Source of the DNA: Spirogloea muscicola
Taxonomy: Eukaryota; Streptophyta; Zygnematophyceae; Spirogloeales; Spirogloeaceae
Length of the DNA: 64,000 nucleotides
Direction of reading: 5' to 3'
Assembly: GCA_009602725.1 (NCBI GenBank)
Contig: WELB01000085.1
Location: 455,946 to 519,945 of the forward strand
Part shown: piece by piece, positions 58,641-64,000 of the stretch
How the letters are laid out: each line of letters begins with the position of its first letter
Numbering within the stretch: the stretch's first letter is position 1
Notes under the pieces: model-generated
Seen by the model: the letters and a program-made list of their open reading frames with translations, nothing else
What the model was told of the DNA's origin: nothing
Database searches by the model: none
Program-made: the position numbers and the translations under genes

Positions 58641-59216
58641 CCATAGAAAAGATGGAAGCGCGGCCAGATTGACTGGTGGCTGGGAAAGGCCAGCCCAAAG
58701 AAATGGACAAGGTCTGAAGGAGCTGGAGTGCGAAGGACAAGGACTAGGACTAAGACATCAGCCAGGGAACGCTCAGTAACCTCTAGTCAGGAGATGCAAG
58801 TCTGAGTAGCTAGCCGGCGGAAAGACGTCGCCCTGACGGAAGCCGGAGGCCGCCGCCAAAGCTCGGCCTGCGCGCAAGCGAACCGCGAAGGCAAGGGACC
58901 GCTGCATCGAGATGGCCAGACGCATTCGGAAGACTTGAGCGAGGGACCCAGCGACGTTGAAGCCGGGCTGCTCGCCCTGCTGCCCGAGGCGGCGGGCCGC
59001 TGCGCGCCGCGCAAGGCGGTGGAGCAAGTCAAGCCATTTCGAGCCAAAGGCTCCGTGCACGTCGACTGGCAGTGGAAAAGAGGAGCTGGCACTAGAGGTT
59101 ACTGAGCGTTCCCTGGCTGATGTCTTAGTCCTTTCGCACTCCGGCTCCTTCAGACCTTGTCCATTCCTTTGAGCTGGCCTTTCCAGTCAATCTGGCCGCG
59201 CTTTCTTTTCTCCTGG
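58640..59216. repeat. Foldback LINE element with inverted 3' UTR copies
   Basis: The minus strand from 59090 to 58773 is an open LINE C-terminal frame: VDVHGAFGSKWLDLLHRLAR, SLAQVFRMRLAISMQRSLAF, RLRAGRALAAASG and YSDLHLLTRGY-stop (58773-58775), followed by its 3' UTR to 58648 with a type C hairpin tail. On the other side, 59094-59216 (+) repeats TRGY-stop and the same 3' UTR and tail in the opposite direction, roughly 90% identical. The result is a ~125-bp inverted terminal repeat around a ~315-bp centre. Confidence 0.75.
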
Positions 59217-59229
59217 GAGCCTATTTTCT

Positions 59230-59490
59230 TTCAAGAAAATGTGCTGACTCGTCGTTACTGAGCGGGTCAGCTTAGCAGCAGGTGACGTACAGTTGTCAAT
59301 GTGCTTGCCTTTGTACTTGGCCACACATGAAGAAAGTGCTCGCCCATTGAAAATAGGGAAAATCTCGTGTATAAGAAACAAACGTAGGCCAAATGGCCAA
59401 GTACAAAGGCAAGCACATCTAAAGATTCATAGAACCTAACAGCAGATTGACCCGCTCAATAACCACGGGTTAAAACATAAAGGTCACTGA
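59230..59490. repeat. Two type A LINE tails, tail to tail
   Basis: Plus: VLTRRY-stop (59261) with 3' UTR to 59322. Minus: SISDLYVLTRGY-stop (59456) with 3' UTR to 59395. The distal ends are complementary: 59298-59322 and 59395-59418 pair over 24 bases (core TGTGCTTGCCTTTGTACTTG). A type B tip in minus orientation (GTGCTCGCCCATTG, 59337-59350) sits between them. Confidence 0.7.
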
Positions 59491-59650
59491 TCGATGCATG
59501 ACTACTAATTGCCAGAAACGGAGCCCTTCTGCCACCAACTAGAGCTCGCCCAGCTTTCTGGTGCAAGGCACTAGCCTGAGCACGCTGCAAACAGGCCGAA
59601 ACTCGTCGTCGCAAGAGCGACAGATATGCAGCTGGCAAGCCCATCTCAGC
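59456..59650 (-). repeat. LINE C-terminal coding fragment
   Basis: Minus strand: LPAAYLSLLRRRVSACLQRA, SALHQKAGRALVG, then SISDLYVLTRGY-stop. One open frame of about 60 codons; upstream the frame runs into the type B tail of another insertion at 59715-59790. Confidence 0.65.
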
Positions 59651-59714
59651 CGGAAACACATCTGCACGTCGAGTGTAGCCTAGATTGGCAATGTTTTGAA
59701 GCAGAGTGTGGAAG

Positions 59715-59790
59715 TAAAGAAAGTGCTCGCCCATTGAGAATGGGGGCTGGAAAAACCAGCCCGAAAAAGAAAAAGAAAAGAAGTGTGGAA
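59715..59790 (-). repeat. Type B hairpin tail
   Basis: Minus strand: TTTTTCGGGCTGGTTTTTCCAGCCCC-type hairpin followed by CATTCTCAATGGGCGAGCAC and TTTCTT. Inserted in or beside other LINE debris. Confidence 0.65.
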
Positions 59791-59929
59791 ACGAGGACCC
59801 AGACAGCCGTAGATGTCGATTGCCGCTGGCAGGAGCTGATCGCATTGGGGGTAATCGGAGTAGTGCCGCAGTTGTCTTTGTTCTGCACCGCCCACCGCAT
59901 GCCCAGCGATGTGTGGCCTGGTCCCCACG

Positions 59930-60171
59930 CGGTCTCCCTGCCAACCTTCAGCTCCCCCACGGCCGTCAGACCCCTGCCAATGGGCTGGCCATCCTCAAGG
60001 TCCCCTTCGGTACACCAGCTCACGTGGCGGTGGACTTGCGGGAACGCCTTCAAAAACACCTCGCCCCCCTCCCTTCCCTTCCCCTCCTTTGTGCTCACCC
60101 GTGGGTACTAATGTCATCTTAGGTACCTTAGATTAGGTCTCCGTATTATGTAGCATTGTTTAGTCTGCACT
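59930..60171 (+). repeat. LINE fragment with type D 3' UTR
   Basis: Plus strand NGLAILKVPFGTPAHVAVDL matches the G-LG-PVGTPAHV pattern found downstream of LINE reverse-transcriptase domains. A different frame then ends SFVLTRGY-stop (60109-60111). 60088-60171 is identical to 48817-48900. Confidence 0.65.
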
Positions 60172-60175
60172 CGAC

Positions 60176-60612
60176 TCTGCCTGAACAATGTATTGGCTTG
60201 AATTGGCCTCCCTTTCAATTCATGCGCCCCGCGCGCCTTCTCTCCTTGGGGACACGCAGCTGGCGTTGGCCATCCTCACCCGCTGCATCGGCCAACGGGC
60301 TTGCTATCTGCAACGGACAGTTGCCCCCTTGGGCAGGTGGCGGAGCTCTACAAAGCTGCTACCATGGCCCGGGCGCTGCACCTTCGTGCCGGCAGAGCCC
60401 TCGCTGCTGCCTCTGGCTCTGGCCAGGGGACCCACTTCCAGGAGCCCAGCATCTCTGATCTGCGGCTGCTTAGCAGGGGTTACTGAGTGTCTCGTAGCAG
60501 CTTTGTTTCTGTTACTTAGCGCTTCCCCTGGCCCCCTTCTCGTACTCTGTTCATTCTTTTTCGGGCTGGTTGTTCCAGCCCCTATTCTCAATGGGCGAGC
60601 ACTTTCTTCTTC
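60176..60612 (+). repeat. LINE fragment with complete 3' end, type B
   Basis: LPEQCIGLNWPPFQFMRPAR, then in another frame LALAILTRCIGQRACYLQRT (the LINE pattern preceding the C-terminal region), then ARALHLRAGRALAAASG and SISDLRLLSRGY-stop (60484-60486). The 3' UTR runs 126 bases to the hairpin GGGCTGGTTGTTCCAGCCC, CTCAATGGGCGAGCAC and a TTC repeat at 60606-60617. About 94% like 3333-3470 over the shared part. Confidence 0.72.
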
Positions 60613-60839
60613 TTCTACAAGGAATATGATGACTCCCTTCAGCAGTCCCTGGCAGCCCTACTACATTCTTCATCTTTCCCCTCAGCTTCAGCTTCCCTCC
60701 AGGCCTCCCTCCCTACTCGCATGGGCGGCCTTGGCTGCCGGTCGTTGGAGCAGACGGCGCAAGCAGCCTTCCTGGGCTGCTGGCACCAGATCGCCTCCCT
60801 GCTCCCCATGCGCTTCCCTTGCCNGCGGAGCTGACCTCG

Positions 60840-62588
60840 CCAGACCGGCGCAACGCTGGAGGGCAGCGATGGCGCGCCCACGGCGGCGAGCCTGGCCCCC
60901 AGCGGCGGCGGCGGCGGCAATCCAGCAGCCGCAGCGCCTCGGGCAGCGAAGCAGGTCGCCTGGGCGGACATGGAGGACGCCATGGCGCGCCTGGCGGGCC
61001 TCCGCGCCGTGCTGACGGCCGCCCAGCGCCGCCGCCGCCAGCTGGCGGATGCCGCCGATGGCGCTCTGCAGGTGCGACCGGCCACGGCGGCGAGCTGCGG
61101 TGCTGGCAGGAAGCGTCAGCGGTGCGGCCGCCGTCAAGGCCGCCGCGGTACGCTCGCTGCTGACGCTGGCAGCTGACGCTGACGCGTGTCAGGGTTGGGA
61201 AGGCCGCCAGCAGCAGCAGGAGGAGCTGCGGGCGCTGGCGGGCTGCGCTGATGACGCGCGGTCGGTCCTGCGCCACGCTCGTGCGAGCCTCGCCGAGCAG
61301 TCCGCTGCGCTGGACCTGTCGCGCGCCGCGCTGCTGCGCAGGCTTCACTCCGCGGCGGCCGCGGCGCAGAGCCTGCCCGCCGCCAAGTCCCGCCTCAAGG
61401 TCGTTGCACTTGTGCTCTTGATGTTGGCCTCACGTGGCAGCCTGAGTGGCACAAGTGCGAGTTCACGTACCTGACTGCGACTAGCACTGTGCGGCAGGTG
61501 GCTGCCAAGCTCCTGGAAGGGCCGGGAGGCCAGGGCCAGTTCCTGGGCCTGCGCTACTGCCTGGCCTGCCGCAGGGCTGCCATGGTCGGCCTGCTCAACC
61601 GGATCCTCCCGCTCCCACCGCCGGCGCTTGTCGGCAGAGACCCAGTGGCCTCGGCACCCAGTGATGCCACCTTGAATGGGCTGAGCGGCCGCAGCCACAA
61701 GCAAAGCAAGCACACCCAGACAGAGCCTGCGGAAGCGGAGGAGCAAGTATCTGTCAAGGCGGCAGTGGAGGAGAGGGTCCAAGTGTTGGACAGATTAGCT
61801 CTGCAGCGCGTCAAAGCGCTGGCCGAGCATCTGCCGGCGTCGCAGCTGTGGCCGACCGTCATTGGTGACAAGCAGCAGCAGGAGGCTATCGCCACTGCTC
61901 TCGGTTATGTTGCGCATGTGAGCTTCTTGGGTCCTGGGCCTGGTGCAGGTTTGGCACATCCAGGTTGTCAACAGACTGCATGCACGTCACTATCGCATAC
62001 CAGTTCTGGCTATGATCTGACAAACCGGCAGACCTTCGCAACTGCACCACTCGTTCGTCATCCAAAATCTCATGCGCCTGCAGTTGCTTGTCCACATAGC
62101 GAGTTACTTGGGCGAGCCTCTCCGCTACAGGCTGCAGCCGCGAGCGTCGCGGTCGGTGGTCGTTGACCCGTCACCTCGACCCCGCCCGACGATGCACCAA
62201 GCCTGACTAGCAGATCCTCCACTCCGCCGCCCAAAGATTGGCTGGAGTTTGCGCTTTACCAGGAGGGGCAAGACCTGACGCGCTTTGCCTACGCCATCTT
62301 CCTCCTCAACAAGGTGTGTGCTGATACACTGTGGAAGAGTGTCAACAAGTGGCTCGATCAGCACAGGGCGTGACAGCCAGCTTGCTGACAGCATCGTAAG
62401 TATGACTGCTGTTTGGTGTCAATAGTGAGGACTCGAAATCATCTCCTGTCGACTTGCAGGATCTGGAGCAGCTGCTCAGTACTTTAGACCGAAGCCCAGT
62501 GGGCCCACGGCACACGCTACCCAACGTGCATTGCCTGGTCGAGTCGATCCTTCAACTTCCCAAAGCCCTTCTTGAAGAAAAGGAGTGA
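60840..62588 (+). CDS. VPS38: VPS38/UVRAG-like (ATG14-type) PI3K-complex subunit, N terminus uncertain
   Basis: Regulatory subunit of the VPS34 PI3-kinase complex in endosomal sorting and autophagy. Recognised exons: ending 61071 (coiled coil MEDAMARLAGLRAVLTAAQR), 61193-61399, 61498-61917, 62084 to ~62141, ~62209-62313, 62460-62588. Coiled coil EELRALAGCADDARSVLRHA; then LRYCLACRRAAMVGLLNRIL, AIATALGYVAH, GEPLRYRLQPRASRS, and the diagnostic LEFALYQEGQDLTRFAYAIF with LLNKDLEQLLSTLD and GPRHTLPNVHCL. These follow plant VPS38/UVRAG. The frame upstream of the ATG at 60970 stays open to about 60860. A C2-like N-terminal domain, expected in the family, is not seen; LINE debris ends at 60612, only 230 bases upstream. 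The 62142-62208 intron is short and its boundaries tentative. Confidence 0.8.
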
Positions 62589-64000
62589 CATGCTATGCAT
62601 ATACCACCATTGGCAGTCATAACTCTGCTTAATCCTCAGTTACAACACAGAGGTAGGAGCTACGGGTGTGCAAAAAGCACAGCCAGGGCCTGGACAATTA
62701 TTCGGGGCCTGGTTGACGATGTACAGGCTTGCAGCTTTGTGCCATCCGTATTGGTTTCTTCCAGTGGCAAGCAAAGCATTGTTTATGTCGAAGTGGGCAA
62801 TAGCAACAATTTGCCATCCATTTCTACAAGGCAAGGGCCTTACAACCATCATTGTGCTGAAGTGTTACTGCACAAGGCCTTCTCATCCTGAAGTCCAACC
62901 ATAATGTGTTACTTACTGTAGCAGGTGACCACCTTTGGAAGTTGGTGGGGTGTGTTCTCTTAGCAGTGAGCTCATTCTGGACGATGTGATGCTGGTGTGT
63001 GCGCTCATCGCGGCGCTAGTATTACATTGGCTGAGGTGTTTATCAGAATGCCAGCAAGTTGCTGAGGTTGCTTGCAGATGTGTCTACTGGTAAGACTTTT
63101 CCACACACGTATGCATGCTTCACATGTTTGCAGCCCTAACCGAAGAGCCTCAGGGCAGTCGAGTAATAGTAAGGATTGCATTACCTCCTGTTGTATAAAC
63201 CTAAAAGTCCAGGGTGATGAGTTTGCTGGATTAGCTGCGCTCAGGCTACTTGCCCTGACCAGAAGAAAACCCTTCCCTCACGATGCGAGATAAGAAGGCA
63301 CACGAACTTTACTGAAAGAGCAACCTCACAAAATGGAAAGGGCAAAAACTTAATTCCTGTGCATGTATGTTGATGAGTATAGGTAGCTGAGCTAGGTTTA
63401 GGTGAGGCACTTCGAATAAGCACATCACCCCCACAGGCATCGCAAACATCTAGGTCCGCACAGCTTAAGATGCAGACTCAACACAGCCCTCTACACGAAA
63501 GAACTCAGCCACTGCTATCTACTTTGATGTCAACAAGGAGGTACTATTTGCTTAGCTCTCGGACTCTCCTTATAGAGTAGGACTGGTATGACGCAGCATC
63601 CAGCATACAACATGCAGTGACTCTGAGGACAGTGTGTGATCGGCATGAAAACAGTGCAGACTGTGATGCATTACGAGCTGGGCTCCATGCTTCACTACTG
63701 AAGGTGCAGCTTATGGACAGTCTTGACAACATCCTCAAGCGTCTGTGGAAAGAGGTGCACCGTTCCAGCTGCAACTTTTTCAAATACTGCAAATCACAAA
63801 AATGCCGCCAGTCCTCCCTCTCTCTCGTCAAGGCGGCCTGCCTCCTTTGGCCTGTCGCCGGTGCCAAACACTCCTGCTAAAGCTGACCTGAGATTGCTAA
63901 GATTGCCACCTGTGCCTGCAACTCGGAGGGAAGTGGCCACTTGGCATATTCAGTTGATTGAGGTATGCATAAGCTTGTGAATAGTCTTCCTATGCTTATC
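62589..64000. other. Mostly unassigned 3' end of window
   Basis: No family recognised. Short frames only until about 63.78 kb, where a possible exon begins. Confidence 0.45.
63786..63962 (+). CDS. Possible exon, unknown protein, continues beyond window
   Basis: The plus strand reads SPPSLSSRRPASFGLSPVPN, then DLRLLRLPPVPATRREVATW and HIQLIE, followed by a GTATGC donor at 63963. Composition changes from disordered to helical, as at an N terminus. Not recognised and without support from a second exon in the window. Confidence 0.25.

Noticed and set aside
58640-59216. DNA transposon with terminal inverted repeats
   Set aside because: The inverted ends are LINE 3' UTR sequence with peptide tails, and no transposase is present.

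Overview
The window looks like nuclear DNA of a green plant-lineage organism, most likely a unicellular green alga of the trebouxiophyte kind. Reasons: spliced genes with many short GT-AG introns (and a few GC-AG), a plastid protein-import gene (TIC20), plant-type paralogues throughout (type II metacaspase, WBC/ABCG half-transporters, plant-style valyl-tRNA synthetase and RPN1), high GC with triplet repeats at gene starts, and interstitial runs of the plant-type telomere unit TTTAGGG. Species cannot be named from sequence alone. Three N gaps (11646-12508, 26473-27078, 48901-48921) and two single Ns show a draft assembly.

Layout. 1-2642: 3' part of an ABCG half-transporter (+). 2985-3630: LINE 3' fragment. 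3918-7413: type II metacaspase with a very long Gly/Tyr/Pro-rich linker (+). 8914-10706: TIC20 (-). 11.5-12.6 kb: poly-A-flanked gap. 12.9-13.2 kb: tRNA-headed SINE-like element. 13203-16266: unknown Ser/Pro-rich protein (+). 18680-19462: small plastid CxxC protein (+). 20185-26291: valyl-tRNA synthetase (-), head-to-head with RPN1 of the 26S proteasome (27152-34251, +), one intron of which carries a mitochondrial nad2 fragment. 34794-38981: complete second ABCG transporter (-). 39.2-42.5 kb: retroposon remnants and an orphan ThrE-like exon. 42945-45236: HDHD3-like HAD phosphatase (+). 46180-46617: organellar ribosomal protein uL18 (-). 47.1-49.2 kb: dense LINE 3' ends. 50386-52248: eIF3f (-), head-to-head with a DIS3L2/SOV RNase (52662-57472, +). 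58.4-60.6 kb: nested, partly folded-back LINE ends. About 60840-62588: VPS38/UVRAG-like protein (+). 62.6-64 kb: mostly unassigned.

There is no operon logic. The genes are independent housekeeping functions: translation (ValRS, eIF3f, uL18), protein turnover (RPN1, metacaspase), RNA decay (DIS3L2), plastid import (TIC20), membrane export (ABCG) and endosome/autophagy (VPS38). They alternate in divergent and convergent pairs; ValRS/RPN1 and eIF3f/DIS3L2 are close head-to-head pairs that could share promoters.

The most unusual part is the retroposon population. At least fifteen truncated copies end in a conserved peptide tail of the form SDLxLLTRGY-stop. Many are followed by a 3' UTR with a GGCTGG...CCAGCC hairpin. 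The same hairpin tail ends the SINE-like element at 12.9 kb, the pattern expected when a SINE borrows a LINE tail. Exon boundaries below were worked out by hand from splice sites, reading phase and recalled family sequences; no alignment or search was run.
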